Below are positions 9,155 through 21,505 of a DNA stretch of 64,000 nucleotides, piece after piece. The number at the start of each line of letters is the position of its first letter. The stretch's first letter is position 1. This DNA is from Gymnogyps californianus. Lineage: Eukaryota; Chordata; Aves; Accipitriformes; Cathartidae. The position numbers were made by a program, and so were the translations under genes. The DNA is taken from NCBI RefSeq assembly GCF_018139145.2, contig NC_059473.1, positions 65,268,707 through 65,332,706 of the forward strand. Reading direction: 5' to 3'. Under the pieces are notes generated by a model that saw only the letters and a list, made by a program, of their open reading frames with translations, was not told where the DNA came from and did not search any database.

Positions 9155-9172
9155 GAGTCATATAAATGACTC
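9155..9172. promoter_or_regulatory. Palindrome containing an AP-1 consensus
   Basis: GAGTCATATAAATGACTC has 7-bp perfect arms around ATAA. TGAGTCA at 9154-9160 matches the AP-1 consensus. Function is inferred only. Confidence 0.25.
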
Positions 9173-12100
9173 TCTGTGGCCATATTGAGCCCTGCATGGA
9201 GAAGGTCATGCTAGAAATAGTCCTAACAGAGCCCAAGGAAGGGCTGTAGGATCCACTTTTACACAAGAATAGAAGAATAATACCTTATCCATTTAAAGCA
9301 ACAGGGGAATGTAAGTAGGCAGGATGTAATTATCTAGATTGGTATTTGGCCAGGCACTCCTACACTTGCAAAAACTACCATAGGGTGTTTAATGACCACA
9401 AGTGCTCGGTATCCTTGGTTTTACCTCTTATACAAAAACAGCACTTGTGATCATATACTTTATGCTGGTTCAATACTGAGTCAGCAGAAGAATGTTGCCC
9501 TGCACAAATACCAGTTCATACAGTAACTTGGAATTTCCTTGGAGCTCTTCCATGCAAATACTATAGACCCAACCCTACTTACCTTGTGAAATCTAATGAG
9601 ATTACAGCCATAAGTAGTATGGTTCCAGATAATCATGTTTGCATATTTACAAACAATATGGGCTTTAGAATCTTTATAAATAATTTTGAAATGAAACCAA
9701 TATACTTTTACATTGCATCTCAGTGACAAAAAGGTTTTGTTGTTGTTGAAGCAGAGAGATTATACTTAGTTATTCTGAGAAAATCTAATGACAGCCACTA
9801 TTTTGGCCATGTATCATTATTATGATTTATTGAAGTGCCTACCATATGCCGCATCCAGCTTAGGTATCTGTTGTAAATTTTGTTTTACAAAAGCAGGGCT
9901 TTGAAATATGGTTTCTTATTTTCAGGTTCAAGTATGAAATCCAAAAGTGTGTTAATTAGGCAAAGTTTGTTGATCTGTATACTTAAGGTTATTATTTGTG
10001 CTTCATGGCTTTATAGTCATAAAAAGAAAGAATGAATGGGGGTTCTTTTGCCCTGGTTATCAGATTTCAGGTTTAAAAAGAAGGTGACCCACCCTTTTCA
10101 GTAATTCGACATGCCGGGTTCAGCTGTGGGTTCAAAAGCAGGTTACAACTGGCCAGTCATTGTGATCTTGAAGTGCCAACTGTGCCTTTAAGTATGTTAT
10201 ATAACCTATTTCTTGGTTTCAGTTTTCAAGTATGCCATCATTTCTGTGTTATTTAGATTTCCATATATTTTTTGAATCCAAACAAATCTGACCTCAATCA
10301 TAAGGTTCCATGGCTCCAAATAGCTGAGCTTTTCTAATATTTTATTTTGAGTGCCTACGTTCAATACTTCATCACATAGATATGTGATGCGGACAGTGCC
10401 AAATGCAGTGCCAGGGGTGTCCTCAATTATCTTCAGTGCTTACCAGGAGAGGGCTCTGTTCTGCATCCCATACACAGGCAAAAGCCACTGAAATTAGTGC
10501 AAGTTTTGTCTTTAAAGCTTGCTTGAAACGAAGCTGGCTAAGTGCAAAGGAAGACCTTTATTTTTCAGCAGGCTGTGCAGGCAGAATGAGGTGTGCTTGA
10601 TAATTTTAATTTGCATCCTGCAATTATACCAGGATCTTTTTTCCTTCCTGGGAAAGACCCACTCTGCTTCCAGCAAGATACCATTCCATCATGTTTCATG
10701 GAAGTTTCATTTCAGTAATATATGGAGCCTACCCAGAGAAAATGCTGGGCCATACTTTTTTTTTAATCGTTCCCTGTCACTGTGGGATACAAAAACTATG
10801 TCTGCACTGATCAGAGTTAGCACACAGATCTGTTAGCTTACTTCTTGGCATAGTTTTGCTCTCACCAGTTAGTGTTCTCCTAAAAAATGCCCTGGTGCAG
10901 TTCAGGGTGTGGTATGAGCCAAGGACCATTCCTGGTGCTTTGTCTGGTCCAGCCATCCTATGCTGGAGAATAAGAGAGCTGATGATGAGAGTTTTAGCCT
11001 TACAGAAACACTGCTCTGGCGGATGGCCTCAGGGCAGAGGAGCAATCTCCAGACCATTTCCTAGTGCAGATGTAGCCTGAAAGTCACTCTTACACCTGTT
11101 CCAGAGACAACATTGGGTCAGGTTGTTGGGGAGGTGGGAGAGATGGTTACCTCACCTCCAGAGCCTCTGGCGCTAGGGGAGGGCTGAGGGTGTGCCCCGC
11201 ATCCATCCATGTTTATTCTGGCTGTAGAACCTGGTTTCAGATTTCATTTCATCACAAATAAAATAAAGAGCAATCCTGGGATGATTTATAAAAATGTGAA
11301 CATTTTAATCTGTTTCATTAAACATTAGTTCTGCTGCTTACTGTAACTCCTTTGTATTTGCTTTTTAATCAGTTTCACGTTAAATGTAGTTTCCTTGCCT
11401 TCTGATTACTTCTAGGAATTTCAGCCATCTTTTAAGACTTCTCTCTGCTTATTTATATCCACTTACAACATTCTTCAATGGAATAACTTTGAGACGGCCA
11501 CCATACTATTTCTATAAATCTATTTAAAGCATCCTCAAACTCTGTGAGACATAAACCCCAGCGTTTTGAAAATAGTTTTTGGTTACATTTATAGGTAGCG
11601 TAACCCAAAGACATGATATAATCATTTTACTGTCACTGATCAGAAATGGTCTGCATAAGAGAGTACTTGTATTTATTAGTCAACTATTAGGCATATTGAG
11701 GTTTCCAGTGAAACCAATGGCAAAGCATTCATCAACGTCGTTGTCAGCAGGATTGAGCTCGTTATGCAATAAACTCAAACACGGATTCGTGCCAAGAACT
11801 TTTTACTACACTGTAACATCATATTGTTGCTGTATTGCATTATAATATAATAACATATATTCAGTAAAGAATAATTGGCCATGAGCTTTTTCACATCTTT
11901 TATAGAAGTAAAAATGTCATTGCCAAATGACGCTGCAAATGACATTATATATTACTGTTACACTAAAAATAACTTTCTTTCTTCCAGAAGCATGATTGAA
12001 TTCGATTCTCCTCGTAGTATAAGATTAAATGAAGCTCAGGCAATTTCACTCATTTATTTGCAGGTGGTGTGCAATAGAGGAAGGAAACAGAAAAATTGTA

Positions 12101-15100
12101 AAACGAAAAGCAGAGATTCCAAAAAATTATGTCAAAGAGTGTTTTCAGAAAACCTGTTTTATTTCAAAGTACAAGTTCCTTTCTCCTGTTAAAATGTTCT
12201 ATTCAAAGACTTCAGACATTTCTGAACTTGTAAATTACAGCTCCAAAAGTATATATAGATTTAAGCTGCTAGTTTAGTTGCAGCACTGTGAGTATGGTAA
12301 TAGGCAGAAAGCCGGGCATAGCATTTAGGGACGATTATCCTTCATTTTCAGAAAGTATTGCAGTGTTGTCTTGTGTTTGGATATTCCTGACCAGACTCTT
12401 CAGGTGTTAGTTTCTGTGAGGGCCTCATCCTGAATCTCAGAGATAACGATTAGAAATAAACTTTTAGGTTACTTTAAGGACATTTAAACAGCAGTTTTAG
12501 AGATCTGTTTTGTACACGGCTGTGAGTTAATCCTAAGGGCAAACTCCTTGTTAAATCATTCTTTATGCACTGAAATCTTAAGACATCCAGCAAGAGGTAA
12601 GTTTGTTCCATTCTGGCTGTGAAGTAATAAATGTACTCTGAAAGAATCATTAATGTTCATGGCTTCTGCATTCTTCCAATGGGTCTAGCCTGTTTATGTA
12701 ATATATTATTAGTTATTAATGTAGTTATTATATTTACATTTGGTTACTTATTAACGTTTACTCATAATTTATACATTCTGCTTGGAGGTCTTATTGCACT
12801 CTATAAGCACAGAGGCAGGCACGGTGCCTGCCCTAGGGATCTTACCAGCTAGCCCCATGTAAACCGCACAAAAGAAATTACTAATGTAATTTCCTCTGGC
12901 ATGGTCACCCCCCAGTTGAAGTCAATGGAAAGAAGCACTTCAGTTTTAGTATTAACTGGAACATACCTTGATGCATATGTCTAGCTTTCGTGTGGACATT
13001 ATTACTGTAATTACACTGGACTGCATATATGACGGAACAGACTTTCAGCAGAGAAGCAGCTAATCATTTGATGTACTTGCTGAAACCACCAGCTCCGAAT
13101 TACAAGCAAGATAAGAAGATGCTAATGTGAAACTATTTAAGGTCATATAGCCTTGTTTCAGCTAACTGAACAATGTTGATACATCAAGAGCTATGAGGGC
13201 TACCTGGGCAGCAGTCAGCTGATTTTCCCAAATCAGGCAAGTAGAGATTACATGCCTTCTCAGTTCCATTTTTGGGGGAGAAGAGCTCGTCAGCCAGATT
13301 GCTATGTGTGATTGAGTATTGATGCAATGGTACATGCACATCTTTCTCTCCATTAGTTTGCAGCTGGGCAACAGCAGTTCTGGGACAGGAAAAGGACGTT
13401 TTTGACAACAGTCTCCAAAGCAGTCCTGAGTAGGTTAAAACAGGAGGCAGAGGGTCATCAAGGCAAATGTGCTCTCTTGAACCTTTATCCTTCCTCACCC
13501 CCTCCCATTATATTCTTCTTTTCCTAGTAACAAATACTTTCAATTTTTTTAAAGAACTAAAACCAAATGGTATAGGTTTTGCCACAGCTCCTAAGTTGTT
13601 CTGAGACCTACAAGTGGTTACTTCAGCTCTTGTTTCAGAGCATCTTTGCTATTACAGTGAAAAAGAGAGGGTGGAGGAAAGGGACACAGGGGATGTGGAC
13701 CACAGATGAGAACAAAGCAGTTAATGTATATCTCCACTCCTTGCCCTATGGTACTCCTCCTTATTACAAGACATACAAAGTTCTCTTCCTCTTCACCTTT
13801 TGCATTAGTTGACTACACTTGGGATTGGCTGAGTGAATGTGAGTGCCTTATTAGCATTTGAATGACCTGTACTGCTGCATAAATGAGACTGAAGATTGAA
13901 CTTCATGTCAAAAGAAAAAAAATATACATATCCTAAAAGGTGGCAGCCTGTGTTTCATTTTCCCTGCCCCATATCCTGTTCTGGGAAAACTTTTCTCCAC
14001 TTCTGACTTAATAAAAGCATATACACATTCTGAGCTTTTTCATGTATATATATTTTTATTATTCACACTTTTGAAACACAGAGAGGGACCAATTTAAAGG
14101 GCCTAAAATCTGGGGAGAGTTTTGCTCTGGAAACAATTATTTTTGTTGAGAACTATTGATGAGGTGATTACCTAAGAATTCAGTGGTAGGAAATTGAAGA
14201 GGAGGCAATTTCTGAGTTTTGAAAGATCATCAATAACAAGTGAAAACAAGTCAGGTTTCTCCATGGATTGTTTACACAAGAGTGGTTGTTGATAAATGAA
14301 CTTCAGATTGGGTATTAGAGGTACATAGTGTGCAAAGTGTAATAACAGTTTTACTGCTCAGAGCTTGTGAAGACTGCATAATTTACAGGCAATTTACTCA
14401 ACCTTTGAAAACAAATAGTAAAATCCTTATAGTAGTCCTCACCATCATGTATCCTGTTATCCTGTTAATAATGTTTTTCTTTTTTTTTTTTAAACATGCA
14501 TCAATTTTCCTTAGGTTTTGTTTTTGCAAACAGGCAACAACTTTGAAAATAACTTCACTCCATTATGGATGGAGTTTAATATTACCTGCTTGGGGGAAGG
14601 GGAATTAATAAATAAATAGTTCCTTATCTTAGGTAGTGTAAACCACGGTTCTGATGTTCAGGTATGTGGTATCATGGCTTAGCTCTAACAGTGTAGTAGT
14701 TAAGGCATGATATTACCATAGTTGGCAGCAAGAGGAGGTGCTGTGTCAGTTGTGTAAATATGCAGTTAGTTATGCAAAGTCAGAGATGAATTGACTTTGA
14801 TGAATTGGTAAGGAGGAGGGGGGCCCTTTCTTTGCTCCGCCAGGTTCCAGGTGATGTGACAGAGATGTTTTTCCCACATTCCTTCTTGGTACCTTTACTT
14901 CTGAAGATGAATGGTAATGGCATCTATATCAGAGTGCCAGGAGAATAGGAGGAATGTTCTTGTATCAGATTTGCTTTCACCTATTTGAAAGTTTAAAAAC
15001 CATTTTGTCATGATAAAAGAGTTTCAGGAGGAAAAGTTTAACAGAGGGCAAGTGAAGTAGTTAGTTTGCTCAGGTATCCAGGAACCTTCTTACTTGTCCT

Positions 15101-15490
15101 GTTTGGTATCATGCACAATGCTGTAAATGAATCATAACGTGAAACAGGATTTCTAGAAGGGAGAGGTACTGCTGAAGTAATTAATACTTTCTTAAAACCA
15201 GAAAGGTTTGAGTCAGGGTTTGTTTCAGCAATTATTCTCAAGTGGAACAATCTGGAAAAGCAAAGCAATATTGCCCTGACGTACAGCCAAGTGACAGCCA
15301 GGAAGGACGAGCGCTGCTAGTTCCCTCCATCAGAAGAAAGAACCACAAAAAGAAGTTTCTCAGCCTGTATAGGTAGAAATGTGGTGGGTTTTTTTCCCTA
15401 ATGTCACTAATACTTTGATGAAAATTAGAGTAAGGAAAAATAATCTCTGTAATTTTAATTCTGGGAAGTACTTGGCAATTAAAATTCTTA

Positions 15491-15575
15491 CAGATTTTAA
15501 TGATGGAGAAACAGGCCTAAAGAACAGACTTAAATGAGATCTTCAGTGGGAGAGAGTTCTTGGTCTGAATTCTTC
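15491..15575 (-). repeat. Possible decayed MIR/CORE-SINE-like relic
   Basis: GATGGAGAAACAGGCCTAAA and the following AGACTTAAATGAG resemble the reverse complement of the MIR-type segment (gaggaaactgaggc...gttaagtg). The resemblance is faint and was judged by eye. Confidence 0.25.
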
Positions 15576-17249
15576 TGAGGTTCTGTAGTAGTTGCAGCCT
15601 GTATTATTATCTGCAAGAAATGCCCATAGAAGGAGGAATTACACTCTTGTAACAGCTGAGTTTGGCAACATTTATAATGTTGAGATAACAAGGTGTTGAC
15701 ATTGGCCTGTATTTTTTCCCCTTGTGATCATGGTCTGTTTGAAGTGACTCAGTATGTATCATATCTGTATTGCAAATACCACATCCGTAGTTTGTACACA
15801 AATGCTTGAGAGATTTATTGTCCATGTTATATTTAATTCTCTCAATTATATATGTATTTACAGTTAAATTAGAATTTTGAGGCAGTTTAGTAAGACTAAC
15901 AGATAGCTTAATAATACTTCACATTTAGCAGAATTTCATTTAAGATTAAGGCACCATTCTTTATGCCTTAATTTATTCTCTTGAGAACTGCCAATTCATT
16001 TTCTGTTGTGTTTCTCTGGATTTTTTTAGTTTTAATTCTGGCATCTTCCACTCACATTTTAAAATAATTCCGTTAGTATTGTCATAATGTAGAAGCTGCA
16101 TTTTATTAAAAGAATACTTAACAGTTTTTTGAGATTTCCCTGGCATTTAGTCATACCTCAGTGATGTGAAGTTTACTCCTTGTAATCTGCATAAATATTT
16201 CTAGCACTATTTTAGAGAAAATAAGGAAATAAAGCATGAGTGATTTTTTTCAGGGAACTGTACAAAGTCAGAGTTTGACAGACCTTGCAGAGGTCCAGAG
16301 CTTTGGTTACCCAGGTACCTCATATCATAAGGCTGTAAACAAATTCTCTGTCTACAGAAGAAGCAGGTAGTGAATGTTGTCAGCGAGACTTCTTGCACTT
16401 CCACAGGAATCCTAAGCTAGTATTTGCCCTAGTGCTTGGGCAAGTTGTAAATACTAAATATATGAAAAAACACACATGCTAAAAGTCAGGAAAAGAGGAA
16501 GAAGAAAACCACAGATATGTAAAAGAAAAGAATCTTTCAAACATCTACAGGTTTAGTGGTTGTTTCATTCTGTATGTTGACTATAGTTACGCTAAAATTA
16601 CTGTAAGAGGAGGGTAGTTTGCAGCATTGGAAGCCTCTAATTTAAAAAAACTTCCATCAACTGTAATACTGACTTCATGACCTCATGGTGGTTATCATCT
16701 GACAATGTTATTCTGGAAACCAGAAATTGATTGCTACCCTCAGGTCCCATCTCACATGCCCTATAGTAGCTGGGGTTGGGGAACCTGTGGGAAGAATACA
16801 CTGCTGTCACTCAGCAGTGGTCTTTCTGGCTAATTAAAGAGGAGCACTGACAAGCTCTGAAAAGAATCCTGTCAGCCCCCATCAATTAGAACAATGCGAC
16901 ATGTTACGTGAGTCCTGAGGAAAGGTTTTTAAAGAAAGAAAAAGCAAAGGCAGGCAAGTAAAGTCCCCACAGGGATAATGGGATGATCCTGCAGAGGCAG
17001 CTAAAGTGATGCTAAACATGATGCTGTCTTTCCCTAGCTTCCATATCAAAGCTTCATATGTATCACACAGATTTATACAACTCAAATTAACATTGCATTG
17101 CTGTGGGAAAACAATAGAGACTTCCAGATATATTCATGCTTTGGGAAATAAAATGCGTATCAGTCCAGGGTGGGGCTCTGTTGTATTGCGTGTTGTATGA
17201 CCATCTAATGAAAAGGAAATAACCTTCTTGCAGAGCTTCAAATTTAAGG

Positions 17250-17345
17250 GTATAGGGAAACAAACATAGACTAGTTAAAATACTTCCCCAGGGTGAAACA
17301 ATTCCTCAGTACCAGTAGCTGGAACAGAACCTGTGCCTCCAGTCA
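17250..17345 (-). repeat. Probable MIR/CORE-SINE-like relic
   Basis: In order on the plus strand: TAGGGAAACAAACATAGACT, GTTAAAATACTTCCCCAGGG, TGAAACAATTCCTCAGTA, then GTAGCTGGAACAGAACCTG. These follow the layout of the reverse complement of an ancient amniote MIR-type SINE (gaaactgaggc, gttaagtgacttgcccagggtcacac, agagctgggatagaaccc). It is strongly diverged. Confidence 0.5.
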
Positions 17346-19729
17346 AACCATATTGGCCCTGTGGTACATCCTGCACCTCGAGTATGAGAAGTATAATAAG
17401 TAGGAATTTTTGTTCTCAAATTATTAGGTTATTTTTTCTAATTTTCAGAGTTACAGAATAAGCTGGATCCCCTCTCTTCCCAAATGCAAAATTATCTTCT
17501 GTTCTGTATTCCCTCTTGAAGTGTCATGGCCCTCCAGGCTTCCTTGCTGTTACAATGGCCATTAACTACTAGCAAAAATACACTGGATAAAATTGCACTT
17601 AGGGTAGAAGAAAAGAAGGACCATTTGTGATATAAGCGCTGCAGCTCTGTTAAAACAAATAAACTATCATCATGTTAGCAAGCAAAATGGATGGACACAG
17701 TCATGTACCTTTTTGCTAGAAGTAGTGACTGTAGCCTTGTAAAATATGTATTAACTGATTTAGCAAATCACAAGGCTAAAAAAATTGTAATTTACATAGA
17801 TGAACCAGCCAGCACTTCATGGCTTGAGCCACATGCTGCAGTATACTTCAGTGTTGAGAGGTAGATTGCTCCTATGATAGATCTCCATTTCTGCTGAAAG
17901 CATAAAATTAAAGAAAACACCACAAACAATAAATGGCCTCTTCCTTATTTTTCTCACATACCTCCTTTGAGGTACCTACCTTTTTTGAGTGGAGACCAAT
18001 GGCACAGCTCATAAAATGAGAAACTGTCCATATCTAAGAGAGATCTCATAAAACTTAGGGCACTTGGCTCCATTCACTTTGTATTTCTGTTTGAATGACA
18101 GAGGAAAGAGGGTAGAGGATTAAACAAAATAGTGGGAGTAAAAATATGACTGCCCTAGGTTAATTTACGACTAGGGTTTGTTTGTTTGCTAGTTTTTCAA
18201 AGCACTGCCAACTTGCCCAAGAAGCTTGAATGGTCAAGACAGCTTGTATAGTCAGTAGTGCACAAGAGACTTAAGGAGCTGGTGAGAATTGGCTCCTCAG
18301 ACTGACTGACAAGGTACCTATTTGCCTTGGTTAACTGGAAGATTGTCTTCAGCATAATTTAAACTCACACTTCTGGAATTGCAGCAAAATAACTTTACCA
18401 TCCTGCTGGAAAGCTTGTCTAAATGGCTGCTTGTACTGAAAATCTTGGCTGGAGTCTTTAGTTACATTGTCCGTACCTCCCCATTATTGCTGGTACCAGA
18501 TTATTTTGTTTTCTCTAATACTGATGTTGATTCTAATTAAAAATGAATTTTGTATCATCCCAATCATCCTAGTTCTTAAAATCTAGACTGCACTGAGAAA
18601 GGCTATATTTGGTTCCTATATGTACAATATTTTATATTTTGTTACATCTTCTAATCTTCTTACTGAAGCTGAGCTTTCTACCATTAAAGTTACCGTCAAC
18701 AGTCTCATTAAAACCCTTTTAAAGCCTTTTAAAGTCAGCAACACATAATTTTTAATGTGGAAAAAACTCTTGAAAGCATACATTACTAATTGTTGATTTA
18801 ATCTAATTTTTCATGTGGTGAATTAATTATTGGTAATTTTGTGAACACCAAAGGTCCGGGGTGTTTTTTAGCCTCCATAAAAGTCTTCATTTTGTTTTTA
18901 TGAAATATAGCAAAGATTATTTACTACTAGGGCCATTCAGCCTTTTGTTTTCTTTCTGTTTCCTTCTCCACATCACTTCTTTTTATTTTGCTCTCCAACA
19001 CAAAAAGCTGTTTAATTTCCATCCATGCACTGAAAAGTTTAACTGGAAAAGTTTTTTATAAATTCTTGTGCTTCTCCTTCTTTTTTCTTCTTTATTTTAA
19101 AGTCAGAGAATTAAAAAAATATAAATAGTCACCATTAATTGTTTAAATATGAATAAAAACCGTTTTGCTCACTTACATTTCACTTTTGTGTAAGAAGTGT
19201 ATGCCATCTTCAAACAACGGAGAGCATTTAAACAACTTGAAAGCATTACTTGCTCACTGTCGATAGTGTAAATAGCTGTAAATGTATACAAGTTTGCAAT
19301 AAGCAAGGAATTGTGGAAGCCTACAGAGCATATACTAGCAAAAGTCTCCTGTTTAGCTAACAGCCTCTGGTATTGTTCTTATATCTATAAACTCACTATT
19401 AACTTCATGTTTTGCCATTATTTCTCAGAAAAAAAGATGAAACCAAAGACAAATGATTTGTTTGATAGGGGAAAATAATGGAGACAGGCTCTTTAAAATA
19501 ATACTTGAATGCATAGAATACTTTATACTGTGGCTCTTGGAGTGTTTCGATATTAAACTGTTTCTCAAACACTCCTGCAATGTAGAAAAGAGTGGTCCTT
19601 TTATTAGCTTGAGTATGAGTATCAACAAAAATTGCATGTGATTAAAGGCATGACTGTGCTAAGAACTCGTCCTAGATATTTTCTTCGCTCATTAAGTAAG
19701 TTGGTAAAAATGTTGCATAAGCAGTGCCC

Positions 19730-20160
19730 TCCCGGTGTTCAGCTCTCCTGAAATTAGATCACTTTCATCTCATATAGTGCAAGTGGTCCTTGCACTAGGG
19801 CCCGGCATTATACTTTCTGTCCCTAATAACCGCGTTCACCAGGCCCCAAGATGCAGGAGGAGTATTTCTGGCAGAAGGTTCGGCAAGATCAGGACATCTG
19901 AAAATGTCTGGTACCTTTTCTGGAGCTACTGCCCTGATAACTGTACCGAGATGGCCAGTTATCTTTTGCCAGCTATTTGGAGGAGAGGGTACTTGGGACC
20001 TACACAGTGGACTGTGCATTTGGAAGATGAGCAGATGATGATCAGTAAGACAGCCTGATCTTCTACCAAAACCCAAGCCAGACAGTTCTATAGCTTTAGC
20101 TACATTAGCTCTTTTTCTGTGAACAGTCCCCAAGATTTCAGTGGATCTCCTTAGACTGTC
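19730..20160. other. GC-richer patch, origin unclear
   Basis: This segment is richer in GC and CpG than its flanks (GGGCCCGG, AACCGCGTTC). It is open for over 100 codons on both strands, but neither translation looks like a protein. It could be an old transposon copy, a conserved element or chance. Confidence 0.25.
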
Positions 20161-21304
20161 TTACAGAAGCACAGCAGAATCTGGCACAGGAGAGAATTAC
20201 TTTTAAATCTCCACTTTATTCCTAAATTCTTTTCTTCTTGGAGTATGTTAACACCATAGGACTACATCTGTATTAAGGGAAGCTTCATGCCATGATGGAC
20301 CTGTGAAAACAAACTTCAAAGGTATATCCTTAGTGTTGCAAAGGTTCACCACTGATGGATTGCTCTTCTCTCTTTCTAGTAAGCGAGTCTGAAACTGCTA
20401 TGAATTGTGAAGGGAGATAGATTACACATTAGAAAACAACACTGAAACCATGAAGACAAGTGCTAGAGACAATGTTTGGCAATTTCATTAGTATGTGCTT
20501 GCAAAAGGAGAGCAGGATGTCCCAGCACAGAACGGGAATCTTAGATACATTCCAGGGAACACTTACTTCTTAAGTTTCCCTAATACTGGTGAAATCTGAG
20601 TTTATGGAAGAAACCAATACCTTAAATAGTGATTTTTTCCCCACCACATATGATCCATAATACTTAGAAATTAAACAACAAAAACCAGAACCACTTGTCG
20701 GCAATTGTCTGAGAAAAGGAAGTAGCGTAACATAGCAGCTCTGAAAAAAGAAATGAAACCCCCCCCACTGTACGCCTTTAGAAACACAGGATAGGAAGTC
20801 CTGGGCCACATAAAAATCAAAGGCAGAAATCCCGTTGACTTCTGTTGGATCAGAATTTCACTCAGCGGGAACTTTGAGTAAGCAAAACTAAATTATTTGT
20901 GTGCTAGCTAGGCCAAGACATTGTAAATTACATTTGTGAATGTGCCATGCCGTTGATGCATCAGCATATGTATAGTGCAAATTTGATATGTATTTTAGTT
21001 AACATAGATAGTTGTATATCCTTCCATGAATTATATGAATAGTGAAATCAAAGGCAAATGTAACTAAAGCCAGAGCTGTAGCTAAACATCTGCATGAATC
21101 ATTTCTGCAGTCTAGGTTTGTTTCTATAAGACAGAAACAAGTTATACTCACACAAAGCTTAGCATAAATTCTGCGTTCTCCAAAGAAGTGCAGAACTGCA
21201 ATATACATGTGGTGTTTGCATAATGCTGAACTGAGGAGTGTCATCCTCTTATCTGAGTGACATGTTTGTAATCTAAAGAGCGAGAGAGAACTCGAAGCCC
21301 ATTG

Positions 21305-21505
21305 TTATTGTGGGCTATCTTAAGTACACTTCCATGCCAGGCAAAGTGGAGGAGGACCGCTTACAAACACGAGACTCAGATAAGATGATGAAACACCTCA
21401 GTTTCATTGTCTCAAAGGGGATCTCCACTTTGAGGAGGACCTCCTTCTCAAAAAGGACCTCCACTTTCCCTGACATGGAAGTGTACTTAAGATAGCCCAC
21501 AATAA
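21305..21505. repeat. Long inverted repeat (hairpin) with 32-bp perfect outer arms
   Basis: Left arm 21305-21336 (TTATTGTGGGCTATCTTAAG...) and right arm 21474-21505 are exact reverse complements over 32 bp. With two mismatches the pairing extends to 48 bp (21305-21352 with 21458-21505). The loop of about 105 bases contains further related pieces: CTCCACTTTG again at 21424, and a small palindrome AGGAGGACCTCCT. A stem this exact in otherwise decayed DNA suggests a recent origin, gene conversion between arms, or selection on a hairpin transcript. No target-site duplication was found at the edges. Confidence 0.9.

Larger units (their letters stand above)
7400..21300. other. Gene-poor AT-rich stretch, intronic or intergenic
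   Basis: No convincing exon, RNA gene or intact transposon was seen in these 13.9 kb on either strand. Open frames are short, lack paired splice sites and have no recognisable motifs. The stretch holds a small AP-1-like palindrome at 9155-9172, decayed SINE-like relics near 15491 and 17250, and a GC-richer patch at 19730-20160 with CpGs such as AATAACCGCG that stands out from its surroundings. Confidence 0.6.
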
